DNA from: Comamonas kerstersii
GTDB taxonomy: Bacteria; Pseudomonadota; Gammaproteobacteria; Burkholderiales; Burkholderiaceae_C
Direction: 5' to 3'
Assembly (NCBI RefSeq): GCF_008801935.1
Contig: NZ_VZOT01000004.1
Location: 264,891 to 328,890 of the forward strand
Length of the DNA: 64,000 nucleotides
Below, one piece after another: positions 16,345 to 25,026 of this stretch. The notes beneath the pieces are model-generated. The model saw only the letters and a program-made list of their open reading frames with translations. It did no database searches and was not told the origin of the DNA. Each line of letters begins with the position of its first letter. Position 1 is the stretch's first letter. A program made the translations under genes and the position numbers.

Positions 16345-17802
16345 ATGCAAGTTATGAATCACACCGATCTCCGCGCCTTGTTTGATCAGCAGCACCAAGC
16401 CAGCCGCCGTCAAGTGGAAGTGCCTCTGGTGGTGCGTCGCGAGCGTTTGCTGCGCATCCAGAAGCTGCTTGAGGAGCATGGTGTGACGCTGGCCGCTGCC
16501 GTGCAGGCTGACTTTGGCGTGCGCTCACCCCAGCTCACGGAAATGGCCGATCTGATGGTGCTACGCACCATGCTGACCCATACCTTGCGACACTTGGCAC
16601 GCTGGATGAAGCCGCGCCGGGTCTGGACACCACTGCACCTGCTGCCTGCCTCGGCGCGCATCGAGCGCCAGCCGCTGGGGGTGGTAGGCATCATCTCGCC
16701 CTGGAACTATCCGCTGCAGCTGGCTCTGGGCCCCGCCATTGCCGCCATGGCCGCTGGCAACCGCGTGATGCTCAAGCCCAGTGAGCTCACGCCGCACACT
16801 TCGGCCCAGCTGGCACATGTGATTGGCCAGTTTTTTGCGCCCGATGAGTTTGCCGTGGTGCAGGGCGATGCACAGGTGGCCAGCCAGTTTTCTGGTCTGC
16901 CGTTTGACCATCTGGTGTTCACAGGCTCCACGGCGGTGGGGCGTAAAGTTGCCATCGCTGCGGCGCAGCAGCTCACCCCCACCACGCTGGAGCTGGGGGG
17001 TAAATCGCCCTGCATCGTTGCCAGTGATGCGGATCTGGAGCAGGCAGCGCTGCGCATTGCGCACGGCAAGCTGCTCAATGCGGGGCAGACCTGTATTGCT
17101 CCGGACTATCTGCTGCTGCCCAAGGGGCAGGAGCAGGCCTTTGGCGATGCCTATGCCAAGGCCGTGGCGCAGCTGTTCCCGTCTTTCATGGGCAACCCGG
17201 ATTACGCCGCCATCATCAACCACAAGCACTACGCACGGCTGCGGGTGCTGGTGCAGCAGGCGGAAGCGCAGGGTGCCTATGTGCAGTGGCTCGATGATGG
17301 GCAGGGTGCACAGTTGGCCAGTGCTGCCACAGCGCCCAGCTGGGGTAAGGAAGCCGCACAGCGCCAGATGCCGCCTGCACTGGTGTGGAATGTGCACTCG
17401 GGCATGGACATCATGCGTGAAGAGATCTTTGGGCCGCTGCTGCCTGTGATCAGTTACGAGCATCTCGATGACGTGATTCATGCCATCAACGCCGGAGAGC
17501 GGCCGCTGGCGCTGTACTGGTTTGGCAATGACGAGAAGCTGCGAGACAGCGTGCTGCGCCGCACAGTCTCAGGCGGTGTGACGGTGAATGACACCCTCAT
17601 GCATGTAGCACATGACAACCTGCCTTTTGGTGGTGTTGGTGCCAGCGGATGGGGGGCATATCACGGTGAGCATGGCTTTTTACGCTTTTCTCACCAAAAG
17701 TCGGTCTTTTTACAAGCAAAATGGAGCCCTGCATCCTGGCTCTATCCCCCTTACGGGGCGAAGTTTGAGCGCATCATGGCGCTCCTGCGACGCTTTTCCT
17801 AG
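16345..17802 (+). CDS. Coniferyl-aldehyde-type aldehyde dehydrogenase
   Basis: An enzyme of about 485 residues oxidising an aromatic or aliphatic aldehyde to the acid with NAD(P)+. Motifs: 'IISPWNYPLQLALGP' (oxyanion Asn), 'LKPSELTPHTS', 'FTGSTAVGR' (NAD loop), 'LELGGKSPCIV' (general-base Glu) and the nucleophilic Cys in 'NAGQTCIAPDY' at about residue 250. The Met-rich N-terminus leaves two starts (16345 and 16354); neither has a clear ribosome-binding site. The 'GASGWGAYHGEHGFLRFSH' tail is typical of the short, membrane-associated coniferyl/fatty aldehyde dehydrogenases. It stands alone. The substrate is not fixed by sequence. Confidence 0.85.
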   Translation: MQVMNHTDLRALFDQQHQASRRQVEVPLVVRRERLLRIQKLLEEHGVTLAAAVQADFGVRSPQLTEMADLMVLRTMLTHTLRHLARWMKPRRVWTPLHLLPASARIERQPLGVVGIISPWNYPLQLALGPAIAAMAAGNRVMLKPSELTPHTSAQLAHVIGQFFAPDEFAVVQGDAQVASQFSGLPFDHLVFTGSTAVGRKVAIAAAQQLTPTTLELGGKSPCIVASDADLEQAALRIAHGKLLNAGQTCIAPDYLLLPKGQEQAFGDAYAKAVAQLFPSFMGNPDYAAIINHKHYARLRVLVQQAEAQGAYVQWLDDGQGAQLASAATAPSWGKEAAQRQMPPALVWNVHSGMDIMREEIFGPLLPVISYEHLDDVIHAINAGERPLALYWFGNDEKLRDSVLRRTVSGGVTVNDTLMHVAHDNLPFGGVGASGWGAYHGEHGFLRFSHQKSVFLQAKWSPASWLYPPYGAKFERIMALLRRFS

Positions 17803-17889
17803 ACATGGAAACCGTCGATGGCTTCACTGCTGGCAATCAGCGGTGTGCGCCCCCTTTTGCTGAAAAAAGGGCTCTAGCACATCCTTTTT

Positions 17890-17909
17890 CTACGGGCAAG
17901 AGCCCGTAG
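17890..17909. other. Perfect 8-bp hairpin in the gap after the aldehyde dehydrogenase
   Basis: CTACGGGC-AAGA-GCCCGTAG lies in the 219-base gap before the acetyltransferase gene. A second weak hairpin (CCCCTTTT/AAAAAAGGG, about 17850-17872) precedes it. Neither ends in a T-run on the plus strand, so termination is possible but not clear. Confidence 0.4.
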
Positions 17910-18021
17910 ACAGCCGTACTTTCCTAAATGGCTACAGCGACTAGGCATAAGCGAAATTCACGTTTTCACTGACAATTGCCGACTTTCGTTTCCAACACCT
18001 AGTTTTCGTTTCGGTTTTTCC

Positions 18022-18543
18022 ATGTCTAACTACCAGGTTCGTCCTGCAACGCTTCGCGATGCGAAGGCGATTGCGCAAATCCACACTGCTTCTGCCTTGG
18101 AAGCCTACCGTGGCATCGTGCCTGACGACCAATTGAAAGCCATGTCTTCTGTCGAGAAGCGCCAAGCTTACTGGCGTGAGGCGATTGAATATTGTGAACC
18201 TCAAGTACAGGTCGCCATGGACGGTGACAAGATCGTCGGCTTCGTTGGCTTTGACCGTTCCCGCGACGAAAAATCCCGCCAGACCACCGGTGAGATCTGG
18301 GCTATCTACGCTGCCCCTTCGCACTGGAACAAGGGCGTGGGTGTGACGCTGTGGGATGCTGCCCGTGAGGGGCTGCTGGAAGAAGGCTGCACCAACGTGA
18401 CCGTCTGGGTGCCTCTGCGCAATGAGCGCGCTCTGCGCTTCCATGAGCTGGCAGGCTTCAAACGTGAAATGTCAACGGCGAAGACCACGCCTGTGGGTAG
18501 TATCAAGATCGAGGAAATTCGCTTAAAGCGTTCCTTGAGCTAA
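18022..18543 (+). CDS. GNAT family N-acetyltransferase
   Basis: A 173-residue single-domain acetyltransferase. 'VRPATLRDAKAIAQIH' is the N-terminal strand-helix. 'KIVGFVGFDRS' and 'TGEIWAIYAAPSHWNKGVG' carry motifs D/A, with the acetyl-CoA pyrophosphate loop as 'HWNKGVG' rather than the usual Q/RxxGxG. 'NVTVWVPLRNERALRFHELAGFKRE' is motif B. Substrate unknown (amine, peptide or small-molecule antibiotic). It stands alone, with a strong terminator right behind it. Confidence 0.88.
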   Translation: MSNYQVRPATLRDAKAIAQIHTASALEAYRGIVPDDQLKAMSSVEKRQAYWREAIEYCEPQVQVAMDGDKIVGFVGFDRSRDEKSRQTTGEIWAIYAAPSHWNKGVGVTLWDAAREGLLEEGCTNVTVWVPLRNERALRFHELAGFKREMSTAKTTPVGSIKIEEIRLKRSLS

Positions 18544-18557
18544 ACCGCTGCCTGCAA

Positions 18558-18586
18558 CGGCCCACGCAAGTGGGCCGCTTTTTTTT
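18558..18586 (+). terminator. Rho-independent terminator
   Basis: CGGCCCAC (18558-18565) pairs with GTGGGCCG around GCAA and leads into C-T8, 14 bases after the acetyltransferase stop. A textbook terminator. Confidence 0.92.
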
Positions 18587-18683
18587 GTGCGCAGCACAGG
18601 CATGAAGCACATGCAGAAAACCTGCTGCGCAGATGCCGCGATACTCGGCATTTACACCCACCGACTCTGAGAGGAATTTCTGC

Positions 18684-19853
18684 ATGCTGCAATGGCAACA
18701 CCAGGGCATCGATTACCAGGCTGCATGGCGCAGTGAAAACGGCCAGCAGGCCCCCAGGCGTGTGGAGGTGGTGGACGATACGGTGCCTGCCGACGCGGCC
18801 TATCGCATGGCATGTGAAGGCACAGGGCTGCTGTGGGTGGGAGACTTCCACAACGCGCGCCATCTGATGGAAGCGCTCAAGCGCCGTCTGGACAAGCCCG
18901 CGCGCAGCCACTCTGCCAAGGCACGCAAAGCCAAGGCGGCGGCCGCTGCACCAGTGACACCGGCACAGGCGTTTCACCTGCACCGCCAGGTCCAGGGCCA
19001 GCGTGCCCGTGTGCTCAGCAGTATTTTGATTGTCCTGCAGCCTGATTACGCCATCGCCCTGCGCCGTGCGCCGGACTGGCGCCAGGCCTGCGTGGAGGCC
19101 TGGGGTGAGCCTGCGGCGGATGCTGGTCTGCAGGTGGTGTCGCTGCGCGAGCTGCTGGGCGTGGTGGGTGCACATGAGTGGCGCAAGAAGGGCGTAGCCA
19201 TGCCTGTGCTGGGCAAGGAAGCGCGCATTTATCCGCACTATGGGGTGTTTTCGCCCGTGCGTGGTGAGTATGTGCAGATGGTCAAAGATGCGCCTTTGCC
19301 TCAAGCAGGCAAGACGCTGGCCTTTGACATTGGCGTGGGCACTGGCGTGCTGTCTGCCGTGCTGGTCAAGCGCGGTGTGCAGCAAGTGATTGCCACCGAC
19401 ATGTCGCCACGTGCACTGGCCTGTGCGAAAGACAATCTGCAGCGCCTGGGCCTGCAGGAGCAGGTGCAGCTGCAGCAGACCGATCTGTTTCCAGAGGGGC
19501 AGGCCGGGCTGATTGTCTGCAACCCACCCTGGGTGCCTGCGCGTGCCGTGACCACGCTGGAGCAGGCGGTTTATGACGACAACAGTGCCATGCTGCGCGG
19601 TTTTCTGAATGGCTTGCGCGCGCATCTGCTGCCCGGAGGTGAAGGCTGGCTGATTCTGTCGGACCTGGCCGAGCACCTGGGACTGCGCAGCCGTGCAGAA
19701 CTGGAAGCCTGGATTGCGGATGCAGGCCTGTATGTGGTCTATCGCATGGACACCAAACCTGTGCATGGCAAGGCGCAGGATGCGAGCGACCCCTTGCACG
19801 CTGCGCGTGCGGCGGAAGTGACTTCGCTGTGGCGACTGGCGGCAGCGCAATAG
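18684..19853 (+). CDS. Class I SAM-dependent methyltransferase
   Basis: A 389-residue protein. The C-terminal half is a Rossmann methyltransferase: motif I 'FDIGVGTGVLSAVL' near residue 213, 'ATDMSPRALACAKDNLQRLGL' as motif II, and 'NPPW' at 280-283, a motif of enzymes that methylate amide or exocyclic nitrogens (PrmC, RlmG-like). The N-terminal ~200 residues are not recognised and may bind the substrate. GAGAGGAA precedes the ATG at 18684; an upstream in-frame ATG at 18633 lacks such a site. The target could be rRNA, a release factor or a small molecule. It converges on the gene at 19871. Confidence 0.82.
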   Translation: MLQWQHQGIDYQAAWRSENGQQAPRRVEVVDDTVPADAAYRMACEGTGLLWVGDFHNARHLMEALKRRLDKPARSHSAKARKAKAAAAAPVTPAQAFHLHRQVQGQRARVLSSILIVLQPDYAIALRRAPDWRQACVEAWGEPAADAGLQVVSLRELLGVVGAHEWRKKGVAMPVLGKEARIYPHYGVFSPVRGEYVQMVKDAPLPQAGKTLAFDIGVGTGVLSAVLVKRGVQQVIATDMSPRALACAKDNLQRLGLQEQVQLQQTDLFPEGQAGLIVCNPPWVPARAVTTLEQAVYDDNSAMLRGFLNGLRAHLLPGGEGWLILSDLAEHLGLRSRAELEAWIADAGLYVVYRMDTKPVHGKAQDASDPLHAARAAEVTSLWRLAAAQ

Positions 19854-19870
19854 CACGGTAGCGCCGTCAT

Positions 19871-20365
19871 TCAGGCATTGTCCAGGCTGCGCTCGGGCAG
19901 CATGTCTGCCAGTTGCCTGCGCAGCGCTTCGGCGCGCTCTACACCGGCATACAGCTGCACCGCACGCAGCAAATGTTCACGAGCCTGCAGCATGCTGTCG
20001 ACATCGCGCGCCTCACGCAGCATGTGCCGCAGCTGCTCTGCCGTGTCATGCAGCCGATTGGCAAACATGCGCTCGCACAGATCAAACAGGTGCATGCGCA
20101 CGCCTGCCAGGCTCATGGGGGCGGGGCTGGTTCTGGAAGGGGCAGAGGATGCGCCATCCATCGTCTGCAGATACCCATTGGCGAGCAGCTGCTCCACAAG
20201 AAGCCTGGCCTGGCCGTGATACATCTGCTCCAGCACCTGGCGTGGTGTTCCTTCGGCAAGCAGCAGCAGGGAGCGCTCGCGCAGGCTGAGCTGGCGCTGA
20301 CCGGGCGTCAGTTCCAGCAGGGCTTTGGAAGTGCGTTGCAAGAACATGCACTGATTGCACCCCAT
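19871..20365 (-). CDS. Conserved hypothetical protein, about 164 aa
   Basis: A soluble, helix-rich protein. Residues about 10-60 ('LSLRERSLLLLAEGTPRQVL') look like a winged-helix or similar small helical domain. The C-terminal half ('DTAEQLRHMLREARDVDSML') is a helical bundle. No enzyme motif is visible. The start could be the ATG at 20365 or 20347, and neither has a good ribosome-binding site; a longer frame to 20494 reads through a dispersed repeat and is unlikely. Function unknown. Confidence 0.6.
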   Translation of the reverse strand: MGCNQCMFLQRTSKALLELTPGQRQLSLRERSLLLLAEGTPRQVLEQMYHGQARLLVEQLLANGYLQTMDGASSAPSRTSPAPMSLAGVRMHLFDLCERMFANRLHDTAEQLRHMLREARDVDSMLQAREHLLRAVQLYAGVERAEALRRQLADMLPERSLDNA

Positions 20366-20455
20366 TGCTGTGACAGGAAGATGAACACACCCGGCAGGAA
20401 AGCTGCGTGCTTGCGACAATACGCGGCTGCCTGCGAGGTAGATGGGCACTTTTTT

Positions 20456-20473
20456 GATAGCTGCCAGCGCTTG
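20456..20473 (+). repeat. Copy of the AGCTGCCAGCGCTTG motif
   Basis: GATAGCTGCCAGCGCTTG after a T-run, in the divergent gap between the 19871 gene and dusC. Confidence 0.6.
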
Positions 20474-20541
20474 CTGCATCTGCCCTGGAACCATTTTTTC
20501 TTATAAATGTGCACTGCTGATAGCGGTGCAGACACCATCCC

Positions 20542-21627
20542 ATGCGACTGTTTCTGGCCCCGATGGAGGGCTTGCTTGATTTTGTGCTGCGTGACGTGCT
20601 CACCCGTGTGGGGGGCGCGGACCGCTGCGTTTCGGAGTTCATTCGTGTCAGCGGCTCCATCCTGCCAGACCGCGTGTTTCTGAGCTTCATGCCCGAGCTG
20701 CTCAATGGCAGCAAGACTTTGGCCGGTGTGCCCGTGCGAGCACAGCTGCTGGGGTCTGATCCTGACTACATGGCCGTCAATGCCGCCAATCTGGCACGCC
20801 TGAATCCTGAAGGCATTGATCTGAATTTTGGTTGTCCGGCCAAGACGGTGAACCGCCACGGCGGTGGCGCCTCCATGCTGCAAGACCCTGAGTCGATCGC
20901 CAGGCTGGTGGCGGCGGTGCGCAAGGCTGTGCCTGCGCACATGCCCGTGTCGGCCAAGATGCGCATGGGTTTTAATGACAAAAGTCTGATGCGTGAATGT
21001 GCGCTGGCCATGGTGGAAAACGGGGCCTGTGAACTGGTGGTGCATGCACGCACCAAGGTCGAGGGCTACCGCCCACCCGCGTACTGGGAGCTGATTCCGG
21101 AAATCAGGGCCGTGGTGAACGTGCCCGTGATTGCCAATGGCGAAATATGGACGGTGCAGGATGCGCTGCGCTGTCGGGAGCAGTCGGGCTGCAGTGATCT
21201 GATGCTGGGTCGTGGCAGTGTGGCAGACCCCGGGCTGGCGCTGGCCGTGCGTGCGGCTGTGGCGGACGGAGTTCCCCACTCAGAGGCCGTGCCTGCCGAA
21301 TTGCCCCCCGCAGTGAGCTGGGCCCAGCTGCTGCCGCACCTGCAGCGCTTCTGGTTGATGGTGTGCCGTGACCTGACACCCAACCAGCGTGGAGGGCGCC
21401 TGAAGCAATGGCTGAACCTGATGCGCCGTCGTTACCCCGAAGCGGAAAACGCCTTTCAGAGCGTGCGTGTGCTGACCAAGCAGCATCTGGTGGCAGAGTG
21501 GCTGGAACAGGAGTGCGAGCGCTATGGTGTGGAGTTCGTGCTTCAGAAACAGGAGCTTGCAGCGTACGAAAATCGGGCACCTGAAGCTGCTTTGATTCTG
21601 GATTCGGCGCTGGCTGGGCGCTACTAG
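20542..21627 (+). CDS. dusC: tRNA-dihydrouridine(16) synthase DusC
   Basis: A 361-residue flavoprotein that reduces U16 in the tRNA D-loop with NADPH. 'LFLAPMEGLLDFVLRD' opens the FMN-binding TIM barrel. Cys98 in 'LNFGCPAKTVNRHGGGASM' is the catalytic cysteine, at the same residue number as in E. coli DusC. 'HARTKVEGY' and 'IANGEIWTVQDA' bind FMN phosphate. 'LGRGSVADPGL' follows. The C-terminal helical domain (about 265-360) is DusC-like. Convergent with the phospholipase gene, leaving only 17 bases between stops. Confidence 0.95.
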   Translation: MRLFLAPMEGLLDFVLRDVLTRVGGADRCVSEFIRVSGSILPDRVFLSFMPELLNGSKTLAGVPVRAQLLGSDPDYMAVNAANLARLNPEGIDLNFGCPAKTVNRHGGGASMLQDPESIARLVAAVRKAVPAHMPVSAKMRMGFNDKSLMRECALAMVENGACELVVHARTKVEGYRPPAYWELIPEIRAVVNVPVIANGEIWTVQDALRCREQSGCSDLMLGRGSVADPGLALAVRAAVADGVPHSEAVPAELPPAVSWAQLLPHLQRFWLMVCRDLTPNQRGGRLKQWLNLMRRRYPEAENAFQSVRVLTKQHLVAEWLEQECERYGVEFVLQKQELAAYENRAPEAALILDSALAGRY

Positions 21628-21644
21628 CTCTCTCAATTGGAGCG

Positions 21645-23372
21645 CTAGAGCAGGTGGTCAGGGGCCAGCGGCCCGATGATGCGAATCATCATGCGCAGCG
21701 GCAGGCTGGCATCAGGCTCACGGGTCTGATCGCCCCAGTCGCTGTCTTCTGGCGCACGCCAGACCAGGCCTTCGGGTGTGTCTTCCAGCAGCCAGGCTGC
21801 TTCGCGCAGGCTGGCTTCGATGTTTTCCGTTGCCTCACCAGCCAGCTGGCGCGAGGCAACGAGCAGTGCAATTTCCGTGTTCTGCAGCTGTGAGCGCTGG
21901 TCCAGATTCATGGAGCCAATGACGGTGAGCTTGTGGTCCAGCACCAGCATCTTGGAGTGCAGCATGGCTCGCGAATGGCCTTGCGAGCCGGTGATTTTGC
22001 GTGTGGCCGTGCGCAGGTTGTCGACGCCGATCTTGCCGCCTTGCACGCTGCGCAGTTCATACAGTTGCACGCCCATCTGCAGCAGATCGCGCCGGTGGCG
22101 CGCGTAGCCTGCATGGGCCAGCGGCGCGTCGTTGGAAGCCAGTGAATTGGTCAGAATGCGCAGTCGCACGCCCCGCTCCAGCGCGCGCGCAAAGGCAGCT
22201 TTCATGTCTTTGCCCGGCACAAAGTAGGGCGAGACGATCAGCACATCGTGCTGCGCCTGGTCAATCAGAGCCAGCAGGCCGTTGATGACATTGTCCTGCT
22301 GCACCACAGGCTGCAGCACATTGCGCAGCGCCTGGCGGTTGGGGGAGCTGCTGTGCGTGCTCAGACTGTCTGGCAGGTGGGGAATCAACGCCTGCGTTGC
22401 TGTATCTGTGGTCTGTGCTTCGGCAGTGTCTTCAGGCGGTGCGGGAATCTTGCTGGGTGCATCGGCCAGCACCAGCGCAGGCGCCCAGATCCAGTCTACG
22501 GCTTGCAGATTCAGTGGCGGCAGGCTGGCAATACGGCGCTCGGCGGCGCTGGTGGCGCTGGTGCCAGGCGTGCTAGCTTCCTGCAGGCTCTGGAGGTGCA
22601 GCAGCTCTTTTTCTGTAATCAGGGCACTGACCGGGTAGGCGCGCGCATCATTCCAGTAGCGGTCAAAGCTGGCAGACAGCTGGCGCACGACCAAGCCTGC
22701 AGCCATGATGTCCAGATCAATGAAGTTGTCGCTGTCCAGCGCATCAAAGTAGGCATCACCCAGATTGCGTCCGCCCGCAATGCCAATGCTGTTGTCTGCA
22801 ATAAACAGCTTGTTGTGCATGCGCTGCTGGGCACGCTGAAAGTCAGTAAGCGTGGTCAGCGTGCGGATGACGGTGGAGCCACGCGGCCCCGTCAGCGGGT
22901 TGAACATGCGCATCTCAATGCCGGGCACAAAGGCCATGCGCATGATCTGTGCGTTCTTGCCTGCGCTGTGAAAGTCATCCAGCAGTATGCGCACCCGTAC
23001 CCCGCGCTGGGCCGCCTGCACAATGGCGTGCAGCAGGCGTGCCGTGCTGGGGTCGGCATGGATGGCGTAGTACTGCAGGTCCAGCGTCTGCGTGGCCGCT
23101 TCCACCAGGGCCAGGCGGCTGGCAAATGCAGCATCGGCCCCGCCCAGCAGCACAAAGCCGGAGCCGTAGGGCGTGTCTGCTGCTGTGCGCTGTGCCTGCA
23201 CCATCTGGCCTAAAGGTGTGCTCTGCGGCTGGGGTAGCGCATGGCTGGCTGTGCGCGCAGGCATGGAGGGCAGACTGCCACAGGCGGACAGCAGCAACGC
23301 CAGCATGCACAGCAGGGCGCGCACGGCAGTACGCAGTCCAGCAGGGTAGGGGGTGGGTGCTGTGGATGGCAT
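21645..23372 (-). CDS. Phospholipase D-like / ClsC-type lipoprotein
   Basis: A 575-residue protein with two HKD motifs: 'HNKLFIADNSIGIAGGRN' in the first half and 'HSKMLVLDHKLTVIGSMN' in the second. These mark cardiolipin synthase and phospholipase D enzymes that transfer phosphatidyl groups. The N-terminus has a lipobox 'LLLSACG' with Cys31 as the lipidated residue, so it is probably anchored on the periplasmic side. The ATG at 23372 is used; an upstream TTG is less likely. It starts 38 bases after ribD on the same strand. ClsC-type cardiolipin synthesis is the best guess, other phosphodiesters are possible. Confidence 0.85.
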   Translation of the reverse strand: MPSTAPTPYPAGLRTAVRALLCMLALLLSACGSLPSMPARTASHALPQPQSTPLGQMVQAQRTAADTPYGSGFVLLGGADAAFASRLALVEAATQTLDLQYYAIHADPSTARLLHAIVQAAQRGVRVRILLDDFHSAGKNAQIMRMAFVPGIEMRMFNPLTGPRGSTVIRTLTTLTDFQRAQQRMHNKLFIADNSIGIAGGRNLGDAYFDALDSDNFIDLDIMAAGLVVRQLSASFDRYWNDARAYPVSALITEKELLHLQSLQEASTPGTSATSAAERRIASLPPLNLQAVDWIWAPALVLADAPSKIPAPPEDTAEAQTTDTATQALIPHLPDSLSTHSSSPNRQALRNVLQPVVQQDNVINGLLALIDQAQHDVLIVSPYFVPGKDMKAAFARALERGVRLRILTNSLASNDAPLAHAGYARHRRDLLQMGVQLYELRSVQGGKIGVDNLRTATRKITGSQGHSRAMLHSKMLVLDHKLTVIGSMNLDQRSQLQNTEIALLVASRQLAGEATENIEASLREAAWLLEDTPEGLVWRAPEDSDWGDQTREPDASLPLRMMIRIIGPLAPDHLL

Positions 23373-23410
23373 GGCAGAGGCAGGCAACAGATGGGCTGGG
23401 CGAAGTCGTC

Positions 23411-24532
23411 CTAAAACTGATCGCGCCCGGCAACCCGGGCCACGATGCGGACATCATCGCCAATGCGCTGCACATCATGCCATTGCAGCGGCAAGGCCTG
23501 CGTCAGCGCATCCAGCGGCCCGAAGTTGGCCATGCCCATGCCGCCTGTGCCGAGCAGTTTAGGGGCCATATACAGCAGCAGTTCATCGACCAGGCCTTCG
23601 CGGATCAGGGAGCCGTTGAGCTTAAAGCCTGCTTCTACATGCAGCTCATTCGTGCCGCGCGCTGCCAGATCGCGCAGCATGGCGGCCAGATCCACTTTGT
23701 CTGCAGCATTGGGCATTACAACAACTGTAGCGCCTAGCGCTTGCAAAGCCTGGGTTTTCGGTGCATTTTTGCTTGAAGTGTAGATAGTACAAGCGCCAGG
23801 TGCTTTTAAAACATGAGCATCCAGCGGCATGTCCAGCTTGCTGTCCACCACCACAATCCTGGGCTGGCGTGGTGTCTGCACCTCACGCACATTCAGGCGG
23901 GGGTTGTCTTCCAGCACGGTGCCAATCCCCGTCAGAATCGCGCAGGCCCGGGCACGCCAGGCATGACCATCCGCACGGGCTGCGGGCCCGGTGATCCACT
24001 GGCTCTGGCCATTGTGCAAAGCAGTCACCCCGTCCAGCGAGGTAGCGGCCTTCATGCGCACCCAGGGCGTGCCGCGCACCATGCGGCTGAAGAAGCCAAT
24101 GTTCAGCTCGCGACAGGCTTGTCCCGCTGCATCATCCATTTCCACCTGTACACCTGCCGCGCGCAGCTTGGCAAAGCCCTGGCCTGCCACCTGCGGGTTG
24201 GGGTCTGTAATGGCGCACACCACTTTGGCAATACCCGCTTCGATCAGCGCATGGCAGCAAGGGCCGGTGCGCCCGGTGTGGGAGCAGGGCTCCAGCGTCA
24301 CATAGGCCGTTGCCCCCCGGGTGTCATTGCCTTGTGCTGCAGCGTCGCGCAGCGCCATGACCTCGGCATGCGGACCGCCGGCCTGCTGGGTAAAGCCCTG
24401 GCCGATGACCTGCCCTTGCGCAGACACCAGTACGCAGCCCACGCGCGGATTGGGGTTGGATAGAAAAAGCGCTTGACGGGCCAGGTCAAGCGCTTGTTGC
24501 ATATAGATGGAGCTTTGCGTTACTTCAGTCAT
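23411..24532 (-). CDS. ribD: Bifunctional riboflavin biosynthesis deaminase/reductase RibD
   Basis: A 373-residue enzyme for steps 2 and 3 of riboflavin synthesis. The N-terminal deaminase (1-150) has zinc ligands in 'GGPHAEVMAL' and 'EPCSHTGRTGPCCHAL'. The C-terminal reductase (150-365) has 'GTPWVRMKAATSLDG', the 'DGHAWRARACAILTGIGTVLEDNPRL' NADPH loop and 'HVEAGFKLNGSLI'. No FMN riboswitch is evident, as only 41 bases separate it from the pilin gene upstream, and the other rib genes are elsewhere. Confidence 0.96.
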   Translation of the reverse strand: MTEVTQSSIYMQQALDLARQALFLSNPNPRVGCVLVSAQGQVIGQGFTQQAGGPHAEVMALRDAAAQGNDTRGATAYVTLEPCSHTGRTGPCCHALIEAGIAKVVCAITDPNPQVAGQGFAKLRAAGVQVEMDDAAGQACRELNIGFFSRMVRGTPWVRMKAATSLDGVTALHNGQSQWITGPAARADGHAWRARACAILTGIGTVLEDNPRLNVREVQTPRQPRIVVVDSKLDMPLDAHVLKAPGACTIYTSSKNAPKTQALQALGATVVVMPNAADKVDLAAMLRDLAARGTNELHVEAGFKLNGSLIREGLVDELLLYMAPKLLGTGGMGMANFGPLDALTQALPLQWHDVQRIGDDVRIVARVAGRDQF

Positions 24533-24573
24533 GGCGGCTGGATGGTAACGCAGGCGGCTCTATTTGGGACAGC

Positions 24574-25014
24574 TTAGCGGTTCCAGCAGTCAGCGGCGGT
24601 CATGGTGCTGCCTGAGGGCTGGTCTTTTATGTCTCGTTGTCCCGTGTGAGTAAGAGTTAGCGTGCCACATTTGTCCTTGGTTTGAGGGCTGTTTGGCTTG
24701 GGCGTTGCCGTCAGCGTAAATGCGGCATTGGTGTTGTCGTTGGCAAAACTAATGACGTAGCGCTTGCTGCTGTCGTCCGCCCAGGTGAGCGAAGCTGGCA
24801 GGGTGGTGGGATAAAGCCCGGTTGCTGTTGCTGCACGCTCCAGCCATTGCTGTGCTTGCAGCAGCCCCATACGGGCATCTGTACGATGGCCGCGCATGAC
24901 ATATTCGGTATAGCTGGGATAAGCAATAGCGCCAAGGATGCCGATGACTGCGACAACAATCATGAGTTCTATCAGCGTAAAGCCTCTGGATGAGTGGTGT
25001 AGTTTGCTTTTCAT
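24574..25014 (-). CDS. pilE: Type IV pilin-like protein PilE
   Basis: A 146-residue prepilin. The leader is cut after Gly11 to leave [17 protein letters not shown] with the conserved Glu at +5, followed by a globular domain with a likely disulfide (the cysteines in 'DKCGTL' and 'ADCWNR'). '[19 protein letters not shown]' is the conserved alpha-1 extension of PilE minor pilins. Last gene of the minor-pilin operon, 12 bases after pilY1. Confidence 0.93.
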   Translation of the reverse strand: MKSKLHHSSRGFTLIELMIVVAVIGILGAIAYPSYTEYVMRGHRTDARMGLLQAQQWLERAATATGLYPTTLPASLTWADDSSKRYVISFANDNTNAAFTLTATPKPNSPQTKDKCGTLTLTHTGQRDIKDQPSGSTMTAADCWNR

Positions 25015-25026
25015 CGTAGAACCATC

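Noticed and set aside
24533..24573. FMN riboswitch upstream of ribD
   Set aside because: Only 41 bases separate ribD from the pilE-like gene, too short for the ~120-base RFN element, and none of its conserved segments is visible.
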